From: Ophioceras dolichostomum
Taxonomy: Eukaryota; Ascomycota; Sordariomycetes; Magnaporthales; Ophioceraceae
Reading direction: 5' to 3'
Length of the DNA stretch: 64,000 nucleotides
Assembly (NCBI GenBank): GCA_003049485.1
Contig: PYST01000014.1
Location: 62,001-126,000 of the forward strand
Positions within the stretch are counted from its first letter, which is position 1; each line of letters starts with the position of its first letter. Shown here one piece after another: positions 42,379 to 52,677 of the stretch. Position numbers and translations under genes: made by a program. The notes under the pieces were generated by a model. It was not told the DNA's origin and did no database searches. It saw only the letters and a program-made list of their open reading frames with translations.

Positions 42379-44242
42379 GATGGGCAAGCTGCAATCCTGA
42401 ACCGGGATGAGGCAAGCGAGCTACCTAGGCTGACCGGCAAGGCAAAGAAAAGGGAATGGGAAAAGAAGAGAATTGGGTGGATGGTGAGAATCGGTTTGCT
42501 CCCGGCACACGACGACGAGGGAGAAGGAAATTCTTAGACGGAAGAGAGAGGTTGAGGGTGAGGCGGTGGTGTTAAAAAAGACTGGACCTCTGGGGAGAAG
42601 CTTGCTTGGCATCAACGTGTCCTTTTTTGCTTCCAGCTGTGACCGCTGGCCAGGAGGCACAAAAAAATATTAGGTGGTCAATTCACTGCACCTGGGGTCA
42701 AGAATTGGGGTCAGGTTCCCGCTCGGGGCGGGCAAGAAGCTAAGGAATGGGTGGGGCCACTACACCCAACGTGCGGGGCCGGGAGGTTCAACTTTCTTCT
42801 GTGGCGTTCGATTTGCAGTCTATCGTCCCCGCCAACAGCATCGTCCATAAGAAAATGAACAGAAATGCGCTCAACATCATGCTCCGTACAAGGCAGCCGA
42901 CGAAAGGGGAGGAATTCACATCATTAATATCGTTGGAACGGACGTAAATACCAACATTCAATTGCTCACCGACTTCCTCTTTGTCCAAACCAGCCGAAGA
43001 TACGAGTGCACTTGCGGCTGGTTGGCAATGGACCGACGCTACGGAATAGTACGTGATACCAACCTCCTTCCGCCGAGGCGCCCTCATCCTTTGGCCTCCC
43101 CGTTCCTGAGGTAGCTTGAACCTAAGCCAGGGGGCTCAATGGGTCTATCGTTTGACGGACCCAACCGGTCCCCAACCAGAGGCCTTGCATTGAAATGGGA
43201 AGGGAGCCGTGGGTTTCAGCGGACTTATATTATCACGTCTGTATTCTCCAGCTTTGCTTCAGATGGCTGATCACAGACAACAAGCCTCCAGCCTACCACG
43301 GTCTCCCTACCTACCTAAGGTAGGCTACTGTCCCCAGGAGACTAGTCCTAACCTTGAGTGCTTCCACAGCAGCAAGACAGGTGGTGACAGTTACGCTCAC
43401 CAAAATTTACGGACGATTGAGACTGTACAGTGAGACCACGTGGAAGCTTGAAGCTTCGACCATCCATAACGGGATCCCCCGGCTCCCTGCCAGGAATGGA
43501 TGGTGGTGGGTCGCCAGCACGGATGAGGCCCCGAAGCTTCACCTTCAAGCTCCATGTCCCATTAAGTTTGTTCCATGTGTGGTGACAGATTGACAATTGC
43601 TGTTCGGAACGAGCCTCACTCTCTTCGTCTACAAGCAAGGTAGGTACCTTGTCCTGTATGTAGGTGTCCCGTCACGGATAGGTATCTTTCTGGACGTGCC
43701 GAACCCGAGCCCGCATGGTGACATGTTCCGAGTGAGTAAGTCGACTACGATAATAGGCGGTAAAAGTTCCGCCGTATCAAAGACCAGCCTCTCTTGAAGC
43801 TCCACCCGATCACTCACAAAGTTCGTTGAATGCCGGAAGCCAAGCCATCCCTGCGCTTATCCAACTATCAAGCACGCATTTAGCCTCATTATTTGCGCTA
43901 TAAAACTCCCTCTTCCGCGATTCCAATACATAGAAACTGGATTTGGAAAAAAACCCGAGAGGTTACTTTTGCATCACTTCCCATACTATCAGGTACATTC
44001 ATCCATTCATTTGCTTGCAAGAACCTAGACCTTTCACAGAAACGGAATCGTTCCTGAAGACACATTTCCTCTTTTTCCTGTGTGCCCAGTTCGCTACCTA
44101 TCACCGTCCACCGCCGAGGCCAAGAAACCGACCCCTCCCCCTCCCCCTAGTTGACTGACCGACTCCAGTCTAGTCTTTTTTGCCAGCGAATTGTGCCGAT
44201 ACTTTCACCGCCCCTCAGAGCCAACAACAAAGACGACAAGCC
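42379..44242. other. Divergent promoter region, calnexin / MDE1
   Basis: About 1.9 kb. It holds the HacA-like site at 42613, a CTACCTACCTAAGGTAGG palindrome-like stretch at 43308-43326 and AAGGTAGGTACCTT at about 43638. No gene supported. Confidence 0.55.
42613..42623 (+). promoter_or_regulatory. Candidate unfolded-protein-response element upstream of calnexin
   Basis: CAACGTGTCCT matches 10 of 11 positions of the HacA-binding consensus reported for Aspergillus niger, CAN(G/A)NTG(T/G)CCT as I recall it; position 4 differs. Calnexin is a classic unfolded-protein-response target. A single near-match could be chance. Confidence 0.3.
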
Positions 44243-45487
44243 ATGTCTGTGGAGGAGAGCAGCAACGACCACCTGATCCTCTCGCATAACCCAGACCATC
44301 CCGCGAATCTGATACCTTCCCTGTGCGCCAAGTTCTGGACCCTGGGTTGGGTGACGGGAACTGGCGGTGGGTGTTCGATTCGCGAAGAGTAGGTAGCGGT
44401 GACTATTTCCTCCTTGTCTTCCTAATCCTTTCTCTCTGTCTTCGACTGCTTTGACTTCTTTGGTCCATTGGCTGTTTTGTTGGGCGAGGGCGGTCAAGTG
44501 GCCCCTCCCTCCCTTCCTCACCTTGGACCCCCTTTTTGTTCATGCACGCTCAATGGTCTGCCTCTGTACAAGCCCCTACCTACATACTTTACTCTCAATA
44601 TCGCCATGCTAAGGGAGGGAGGTATGACGCGGGCACGGTGATAGTTCCTTTTCACACTCGCATGAACGGAACGAGCCAATAGTAACAACTCTCCTCTCCT
44701 TCCCCTCACAACCCACCCCCCTTCCCACCATGTAGTGACCTCGTCTATATCGCACCCTCGGGTGTGCAAAAGGAGCTCATGAAGGCGACGGACATCTACG
44801 TGCTCTCCCTGGCCGCACAGTCCGCCAGCCTCCGGGACCGGGTCTACATGCGGCGGCCTCCGGGCCTGAAGCCGTCGCAGTGCACGCCGCTCTTCCTGGC
44901 GGCGTTCACGAAGCGGCGGGCCGGCTGCTGCATCCACACGCACAGCCAGTGGGCCGTGCTGGTGACGCTGATCCTCGAGACGAGGGGTCCCGGCTTCGAC
45001 AGGGAGTTCCGCATCAACAACATGGAGCAGATCAAGGGCTTCGGCCGGGGGTTCGACAGGCCCGGGAACCTGGGGTACCACGACACCCTCCGCATCCCCG
45101 TAATCGAGAACACGGCCCACGAGGAGGACCTGACCGAATTCCTGGAGGAGGCCATGGACAAGTACCCGGATGCGTACGCCGTCCTGGTCCGTCGCCATGG
45201 GGTGTATGTCTGGGGGGAGACCGTGCAGAAGGCTAAGACTCAGTGTGAGAGGTATGCATGCCGTCATCTTCCATCCCCCATCTCAGCCCCCATATCTGAA
45301 GCCTTCTAAACCCGCTCAACGCACGCCGCCATCACGTGCGGTTCCTACTTGACTACGGTGGTATCAAACTAATGTGTTTCTGTCTATGAACAGCCTGGAC
45401 TACCTATTCCAGCTTGCTGTCGAGATGAAAAAGCTAGGCCTGCCGTGGATGACCGACGTCGAGCCCGTGAAGACAAGTAGGTCATGA
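44243..45487 (+). CDS. MDE1: Methylthioribulose-1-phosphate dehydratase (methionine salvage)
   Basis: Exons 44243..44388, 44736..45251 and 45394..45487 encode 251 residues. Intron 1 is long (347 nt) with a GTAGGT donor; the junction restores CSIREDDLVYIAPSGVQKE. Class II aldolase-fold motifs: GWVTGTGGGCSI, zinc ligands in CIHTHSQWAVLV, the catalytic-type Glu in INNMEQIKGF, then GNLGYHDTLRIPVIENTAHE and the third His ligand in LVRRHGVYVWGE. The enzyme dehydrates methylthioribulose 1-phosphate to the diketo intermediate that leads back to methionine, in the cytosol. Length and order match yeast Mde1. The C-terminus (EPVKTSRS) is short and not conserved. Confidence 0.94.
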
Positions 45488-45891
45488 AAGGTTGGTTGAA
45501 GGTTGATGATGATAATGATGACTGGGTAGCAACACTATACGCAAAAGGGTACGACAGAGAAGGGAGGGGCGTTGAGAGACGATTCGCTGTATTTCTGAAT
45601 TTTTACACCAAATACAAACCCATCATTACTTCGTATTGACAGTAGACACATCCACAACATGCCATCATTGTTGCACGGCCGGTAGATCCCTTTTTATTTT
45701 TTCCTGATTTGGTTTTTTTGACATTTTGACCTTATCCGTATCCGTATCCGTACCACCACCCACCCCCCTTCCGTTCCAATATACATTTTCGTAACGTTTG
45801 ACAGATATCGCACAACCTTCCTGCAACCCCTCCCTTTCCCTCCCACCATTCCCATAAGCGAGCGTCCTCCTCCTGGTTTGCTTGCTCTTTG
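45488..45891. other. Convergent 3' region, MDE1 / GPI protein
   Basis: 404 bp between two gene 3' ends, T-rich on the + strand at 45690-45730. Nothing else seen. Confidence 0.6.
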
Positions 45892-46057
45892 TTAGATGGC
45901 TAGTACAGCAGCCAAGAAACCCAGGAGGCCGACGGCAGACGATCCCACGCGAATGACCTCAGCGGCGGCCTTGGATGTGCTAGACGTCGACGCGGCGCTG
46001 CCCGTGCCGGTAGCGGAGCCCGTGCCGGTGCCCGTGGTGACACCCGAAGACGAGCCT

Positions 46058-46095
<38 letters not shown>

Positions 46096-46589
46096 CGAGG
46101 AGCCGGTCGGCTGGGGCGTGCCGCCGGAGGAGGTCCAGTAGTTGGCGCCGATGCAGCCGGCGACACAGACGCCCCACGCGGCGTTGTCCGCGACGGTGCC
46201 GTGGCCCTGTGGACAGGCCTCGACGCACTTGGTGGTTGCGTTGACCTGCTCAGTGTTGGGGAACGGAACCTGTAGAGAGAGAGCCAAATGCCCAACTGTC
46301 AGCCCCCTTGCTGGGGTCTTGTCTTGTCGCCTTGTTCCTGTTGCCTTGTCTGGTGGGGAGACCAGTGGGCAATGGTGATCACGACGAGTTGTAGGAAGGA
46401 ACTATAGCCACTTACGCCGACACATTTGGCCTTGCAGTTCACGTCAGCATCTCCGCAGGCCTTAAGGCAGGCCAGGGTGGAGGCCTGGGCAGGATCGACG
46501 CTGGTCGACGAGGTCGGGGCCGAGACTGTGGTGGACTGGGCGGAAACAAGGGCGGCGAGGGCGCCAACGATGAAGACGGAGAAACGCAT
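45892..46589 (-). CDS. GPI-anchored serine-rich protein with four C-x3-C pairs (183 residues)
   Basis: Exons 46589..46416 and 46269..45892 (intron 46415..46270, GTAAGT...CAG). The signal peptide is MRFSVFIVGALAALVSA. A compact domain of about 60 residues carries eight cysteines as four C-x3-C pairs (CLKAC, CKAKC, CVEAC, CVAGC) with one N-glycosylation site (NAT). A long Ser/Gly/Thr linker follows, encoded partly by a GAGCCC repeat, and the C-terminus is a hydrophobic GPI-signal-like tail (VGLLGFLAAVLAI). As I recall, this domain arrangement is common among ascomycete cell-wall and surface proteins. The linker probably spans the wall. Function unproven. Confidence 0.88.
46052..46093. repeat. 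Hexanucleotide repeat GAGCC(C/T/G) x7
   Basis: Seven units in the coding strand of the GPI protein, giving a Gly-Ser run in the linker. Confidence 0.95.
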
Positions 46590-47953
46590 GGTGGCGGGGT
46601 TTTTTTTCCGGGTATTATTAAATATTATGTATGAATACCTTTAGCAGGCAGTTGACTACGCAAAAGCGAGCGATAGTGATTTATAAAATATGTATATAGG
46701 TGCAGTAGTGATACTGAGAGCAACGACCGTGGTGAAGAAGAGACAACAACAACCGGAGTTGATAGCGTCAGAGGTGTTGGATGAACGAGTGTAATGGGTA
46801 GGAGCAGGCTACCCAAGCAACAGAATGTATGACAGCAAGACGCGGCACACTGAGATCACGACAGGTGTGGTGCGGTGCGGCGTTGGAAAGGATGGCGCGA
46901 GGGGAGCCAACTCTAATAAATAACAGACAGGCGATGCCCAGAGCAGCGCCTAGCCCTGGGTTCCATCCACTCAGGACTCAGGGGGGAGTGCAGCATGTGG
47001 CGGGCCGACCGCAAGGGGGCAACCAACGGGAAGGGAGGGGCGAACAAAAGATGGAGGGAGGGTGCCATCAGCTAGTTGCCCACGAAAAAGCAAGAGAGTC
47101 ACACATTGCTTGGTTCTTTGGTGCGTGGCACAATTTCCTCCTCTTTTCCTGTTTAAATTGCGTAGGACATTTTCCATATTCGGACAGGATCGCGGGCGTG
47201 GGCCAATTAGCGTCGACGCGGGTCAGGATGGGGAGAGGGCGGCAGGTTGACATGGAGTCAAAATAGTCCGGCAATCTCGTGTTGGGGCAAGGTCGATGCA
47301 ACGCGAATGCCAGGATTTTTGTCTCTCCTCCTCGTCGTCACCTCGCGTCCACTTAGCAAAGTCATAATGGACTGGAAGCAGGCATTCCCCGCCAAAAACT
47401 CCGCTGTCGACGTCAGACCTCAAAATGGACCCCGAGCCTGGCCTTGACGACCTCAGGATGAGGATCTCGATGCAGGCAGTTTGAGGGCTTGTTATCTTCT
47501 TCTTCCCCTATGAGCACGACCTCATTTCCCTTCAGACAGAAAGAAGTTGGTCTTGAATCAGCTAACAGGGGATGACAGGATGTGGTAAAAAAAAAAAAAA
47601 TCGACGCCCAACCGCCCTGAATCGTCCAAGTCTGTCTCCCAGCAGGCCAATCAAGTGACGGGGCCTTGCAGGTGGCTTGCAGCTGAAAGTTAGCAGCCCC
47701 CCTGAGCCAGCAACCCCCTTGCAAGGTAACCTCATCGCGTCTGTGCACGATCGATGCCCGTTTGTGATAAAATAGCGTCGGTAATGGGACAATGGGATAC
47801 TGTGTAGATCTAATGCACACCTGATGTTCAAAATTGCAGTTTAAAGCAACACCTAGGTGAAAGACGCTTATTATGGAAAACGATGCGCCGATGTACACCA
47901 TAGGTGGTCGAGAGCAAAAGTAGCGTGTCGTGCATGTTCTCTCCCAACATCTC
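46590..47953. other. Intergenic region, GPI protein promoter / SDR 3' flank
   Basis: About 1.36 kb; a 13-14 base A tract at about 47587. No gene supported. Confidence 0.55.
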
Positions 47954-48802
47954 CTACCACGGGACCGGCCCATCCACGTCAGAGAAAGTGCCCGTCTCGT
48001 CATCCAACCCCACCAGAGTCGCGAGCCGGCAAGCCTCGATCGCGCCGTGCTCGGGGCCATAGACGCCCCCGAAGTTGTTCAAGCTCGTCGAGCAGGACCC
48101 CGGGCAACAGAGGTTTATCTTCCAGGACGGGTCGCGCTCGAAATCCACGGCGTACTGGTAGACCGCCATGTTGAGCGCCGCCTTGCTCGCGCTGTAGGCG
48201 CGGTATCCCTTCAAGCTGCGGTACCTGGCATCGATGCCGCTGCCGCTGCCGCTGCCGCTACTGCTACTCCCACCGCTCCCACTGCCACTGCCACTGCCAC
48301 TGCCCGTCCTCAGTGTCATGCTGCCCAGCCCGGAAGAGAGGCACACGATGCGCTTCGTCGGCGCGCGCGACGTGCGCAGCAGCGGGAGGAACGCCTCGAT
48401 GACGGCCACCACGCCGACCACGTTGGTGTCGAGCACCTCGAGCCAGGCTGCGCGGTCTCGCCCCGACTCGCTGTCGCCGCCGCTGCCGCCGCTGCCCGGG
48501 GTCGCGGCGTTGTTGATCAGGACGTCGAGACGGCCGTATTTCTGCTCCACGGCCCGGGCCGCCGCGCCGATCGACGCGTCCGAGGTGACGTCGAGCTCTA
48601 GGGGCTCAACCGACAGGCCCTGCTTGCGCAGCTCCTCGGCGGCGGCATCGACCGCCGTCTTGCGCCGCCCGGTCATTATTACGTGGTAGCCATCCTGCTC
48701 CGTTACGAGTTTCTTGGATATCTCGAACCCGATGCCCTGGTTGGCACCAGTAACCAAGACAAGGGTTGTCAGTGGTGGTTGGGCTTGGTCTGTGGCCACC
48801 AT
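47954..48802 (-). CDS. Short-chain dehydrogenase (carbonyl-reductase-like) with a Gly-Ser insertion
   Basis: Intronless, 282 residues from the Met at 48802 (MVATDQAQPPLT); the frame stays open upstream to 49018 but that part lacks a family pattern. SDR motifs: LVTGANQGIGFEI (cofactor), VLINNAATPGS, the active-site Ser in CLSSGLGSM, and YSASK. The CBR-like tail runs KINLCCPGSCSTSLNNFGG. Between the catalytic Ser and Tyr sits a run of about 25 Gly and Ser residues encoded by a CCGCTG/CCACTG repeat (48235..48305 on the + strand), where relatives have a short loop. Substrate unknown. The insertion probably loops out of the fold, but could disturb the active site. Confidence 0.87.
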   Translation of the reverse strand: MVATDQAQPPLTTLVLVTGANQGIGFEISKKLVTEQDGYHVIMTGRRKTAVDAAAEELRKQGLSVEPLELDVTSDASIGAAARAVEQKYGRLDVLINNAATPGSGGSGGDSESGRDRAAWLEVLDTNVVGVVAVIEAFLPLLRTSRAPTKRIVCLSSGLGSMTLRTGSGSGSGSGSGGSSSSGSGSGSGIDARYRSLKGYRAYSASKAALNMAVYQYAVDFERDPSWKINLCCPGSCSTSLNNFGGVYGPEHGAIEACRLATLVGLDDETGTFSDVDGPVPW

Positions 48803-49316
48803 TGTTCGGCGCCGGAATGCGGAATATTGCAAATGTGTATAGACGTGTGCTAATTCGGTTCTAGCCTTTGTGCCCCTGGTGCTCTCTTGCCCACAAGCAC
48901 AAATGGAGAGGGAGGCAAAGAACAGGCAAGGGCTGTGGAATGATAGGTTAGGGCAGGAACCTCCATATAAACCATATTCAAGGGGCCTAGATCGCGATAT
49001 GCGAGACCGTCTCGGCACGTGTTGGACTCGGCAGCAGCCGGCATGTCATGTAGCAAAGAGTTTGTCTCATGCAAAAGCCGCAATACGAGAGTGGTGGGGT
49101 CGGATAGAAGGTGCCGGTAGCATTCATCCGGCCTTGGAACGCTCCCCGCCGCCCGGTCTGCCTGGCCACCCCGAAACCCTCCTGGATGGGGTATCGACTG
49201 AACTCGTCGTGGTATGTCTTCAGTTGCAAGACCGTCCGAACATGGGAGGAATTATTTTCATCTAGGGGAGGCGGCGACGGAGGCATCGGAGGGTGCAAAA
49301 CCCGCCCAGCGGTCAG
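48803..49316. other. Short intergenic region, SDR promoter / SLD5 3' flank
   Basis: About 510 bp; no gene or repeat recognised. Confidence 0.55.
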
Positions 49317-50249
49317 TCATATCAACTCGGCATCGCCCTCGGTAACTAGTTGTTTGGCATCGGACCACCTGAGGATGAGTATATCTCCGTCCTTCCCTTC
49401 CATTGCGCCGTCCGAGTCCGTCCCCCGCCCCTCGACGAAGCAGTCGCGCAGCAGGCGGACAAAGACGGCCGAATCTAGGTCCGGTGTCTCGATCATGCTG
49501 ACGTTGCCCCCCGAGTCGTTCAAGTTCTGCATCGCCGGGGGGAAGGACGCGAGAAAGGACGAGAGATAGTGGTTGTGTAGAAGAGCTTGGTGGCGTGTCG
49601 CGTAGGCGAGTTCCGTTTCGGACAGTCGGTTCCGTAGTGCCGGTGTTGACAGATAGTGTAGAGTATGTTTGTCGATCTAGATATATATATATGAGTTGCG
49701 TACGTCGATAAGTATGCGCATCGAAGGAAGAGACAATGGAGGGCGGTCGGACGCCGCGTCGGGTGCGGGAAGCTACTCGGTACCCGGAGAGAGTGGGTGA
49801 TAGGACCACAGACCTTAGCTATTCGGGCCCGAAGGTAGCTCCGGACAATGAACTTGTACCGCTCCAGTTCGGTCTGGATCACTATGAGGGCGAAGTTCGT
49901 CTTGGGGTCCATGTCGCCCGTCATCTCTTCGACCTTTTCGATCTGGCGCTTGATGCGATCGTTCACCCGTTCGAACAGACCACCAGGTGGCCACCTGTAT
50001 CGTGTATCGCGAAATGGTAAGGCACAACAAGCTTTTCTACAGAAACATAGCTTTCTTTCTGATCTTCTCCATGAGAGAAGTAATGGCGTGATGTATAGCA
50101 GATCTGGCTAGAAAACAAACGTACTCGAGGAGCTCTGGGGAAGATCGCTCCGCAACCCAGGCACGTGTTAGCACTTGGAGATCTCGCGTCTCCTGGGGCA
50201 CCGCGTAGGAGGCGGGGTCAACCTCGCGCAGGATGTCGTCGATATCCAT
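49317..50249 (-). CDS. SLD5: GINS complex subunit Sld5
   Basis: Exons 50249..50125, 49994..49814 and 49676..49317 encode 221 residues, the usual Sld5 length. The protein starts MDIDDILREVD, then TRAWVAERSSPELLEW, the helical core FERVNDRIKRQIEKVEEMTG and NFALIVIQTELERYKFIVRS-YLRARIAK, and HNHYLSSFLASFPPAMQNL. The C-terminal B domain includes VFVRLLRDCFVEG and ends KQLVTEGDAELI. Sld5 with Psf1-3 forms GINS, part of the CMG replicative helicase. Intron 1 (50124..49995, GTACGT...CAG) and intron 2 (49813..49677, GTCTGT...TAG) were set by frame and by family conservation; intron 2 carries a short (AT)6 tract. Confidence 0.92.
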
Positions 50250-52677
50250 GCTCCAGGGTCCGAGACTTGCTCGGGGGCAAAAGTCGATGGGTTCAAGTTG
50301 AAGCCTTCCTGACGAGGTCTGAGAGAGCTTTGAGTTGGCTGTCTAGTGCTCTGTTTGTCCCAAAAGTGGTATTTTTAGGCGTGACAGCGCCGACCCAAGT
50401 CGTTGTCGCGTTGTGTTCATCAGCACCAGCTACCAGTCATCACCACAAGAATCGAGTTTGGTGGGGCCGCGAAAAGGAGCGCCTCGTCTTGGCGGATTGA
50501 TGGAGGGGTCCCTCTCGCTCCTCCGGATTCTCAACCGAAGACGTCCGGGATTCCCCAGGGCAGTTGGCTGGAGGTTTTCTCTGCCCGAGTTTTGCCAAGC
50601 TAAAGCTTCTTTGGGTCTTCTTATCAATACCATAGTAACATAACAAGAGGGTGGCATCAAGCTCAATCTGTTCTCTTCCCAGATCCTCGGAAACAATCCG
50701 ATATCATAACGCGATCACTCGTACTGATGACCCGGTTCCATCGACGTGTCTGGCTCATGGAGGACCTGCCGCAGCCTGCCTCCTCCGCAGCCAGTTGACC
50801 GGTCTGCTAACTCAAACCGGGCAGTTAAACTTCGACCATCTGGTAGCTTCAACATGCGAGCGAAGGCATTTGATAAGAATCAAGTCAAGAAGACCAAAAC
50901 CCTAATGCAAAGTGCAACGAGGGACGCGCAATACACAGCACACCACCACCATCTTCTTGGCCATCCTCTTGCCTTTGCTTTATCGCCCAAGACATCCTTC
51001 TTGCTTTTTTTGCACACGGATGTCAACCACCCCGCGCCACGCCGCCTTGTCGTCCCTCTCCCCAGGTCACACACCTTGCCACTGGAAGAGATATTTTGGC
51101 ACTGAACGCATACGAGACGCTCTAGTGCAATCCAGTTCAAACCCTTTTTCTGTCCCTCGCAACCGTCGACCAGCGAACGCTAACAACCGATGGGCTGCGT
51201 CTGTGCTCACCGAGCATACCAGGAAACAGGAATCTTTCCCATCTCTCTCATCTTCCAATCCCTACCTATCCCTACACCTATCCCGCTCTTCTGCTGCTGC
51301 AACCGATCGCTCGGGATGAGTGGTGGGTGGTATGCGGAGGTTGTTGTGGTGTGGGGAGTGAGGCAAATATTGGAAAAGGGCACAAGATACAAGATACGGG
51401 GGTAGAAACATCAATGGTGGGTGAGATGGCCTATCTTTACCTACCTCTTTCTTTTTCCCTGTCACTGAAAGCCGATGACGGGTTGGAAAAAGGTGCGCCG
51501 GGTGTGTGCCGCATGGCGCACTTGGTTTTTCAGCTCATGCACTAAGCGGTGTCATTATGACCACTCATCGTGAGCGTCGGGCCCCGCTCACCGAATCAGA
51601 GACGGAGGCTGGGTCCTGGTGGGCGCAGCCAAGCGACCGTCTCCGGAGGCTGGAAGCACCAGCACATGGGAGAAGACGTACGCAGTATTGGCGAGACTTA
51701 CACCGTAACAAAGTCTTGCGGACCCAGTCCGAAAGCTTGCAGGACGGAGGGACTAGGCAAAAGGACCTTGGCGGTGGGGGATGTGTGGGAGCTACATTCC
51801 CAGCCTCCCAGCTCTCTCTATTTCGTATGTACCTCTCTTCCCAAACACAAGCAACATGTCCGCCAGCGCGCCAGCACACCAGCGCACGCTTCTCCGCTCG
51901 GGGTCTCAGTCTCACCCTCCTCCTGCGATGGTTGCCCAAGTTGGCAGGCCGGCTGGAAGGCAAAGCCATCGCGCTATTGGAATCGAACTCGGTTTCGCCC
52001 ACCACCCACATTGCTCTGGTTGGTTTTCGGGGCTTTTTTGGCGCTGGGGACGGTAGGGCTGGGACGCAAGCTCGTAGTCGTGACCTTTTTATGGACTTTT
52101 TTATGGGCTCCCCTCCGCCCATCTGGTCGCCTTCTCGAGGCTCCCTCAATGTGCATTCTTTACCTCCCAGTCGCCTGGTTCCACCACCACCATATTGAAC
52201 TCTACCAGGCTCAGCCCGGCTGCCCTTGTAGGACATCATAGAGTCATCGTCGACTCCCCAGCCGCCGCCTCGTTGCTGTGGTTGCTGGGTCCTCTCAGTC
52301 AAGGTCTTCCAGGCCCTCCCTCATCAAAGTCGCCTAAGTTGCCTTAACTTCTGAAAGATATGCCCACCCTGGGCGCTTGTGAGCTGCTCCGCAGCCGCCA
52401 CATGTCTCACATCTGACTACATGTTGACGTCCGATACACAGATGGTTCAGCTGAGGTTATAAGGCTACACGCACAAGCACGTTCCCCCCACGAATCTTTC
52501 ATTCGCCTGCCTACCTACCTACCTACCTACCCGACCTTGGTACCTAGTTACGCAGGATTCTCGTGCTTTCCTCCTGCGCACCTCCCTCTCTTCTCGTCAT
52601 CACCCGACTTGAACCGACTTATACCAACAGTTGGGTCACGCATTCTTCTACCATCTACATACTGCAATGTCGTCGTG
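50250..52677. other. Long divergent non-coding region, SLD5 / surface protein
   Basis: About 2.4 kb. Open frames of up to 245 codons on both strands (51506-52302) mirror each other and have Arg/Pro-rich random-looking products, so I do not call them. A (CTAC)5 repeat at 52511..52530 with TTGGTACCTAG downstream lies just before the surface-protein leader. Confidence 0.55.
52511..52530. repeat. (CTAC)5 tetranucleotide repeat
   Basis: Five perfect CTAC units in the leader/promoter of the surface-protein gene, followed within 15 bp by GGTACCTAG. Confidence 0.95.

Noticed and set aside
51506..52302. Overlapping frames of 223-245 codons on both strands between SLD5 and the surface protein
   Set aside because: The products are Arg/Pro/Ser-rich with no family pattern, and frames are open on both strands at once, as expected for compositional bias.
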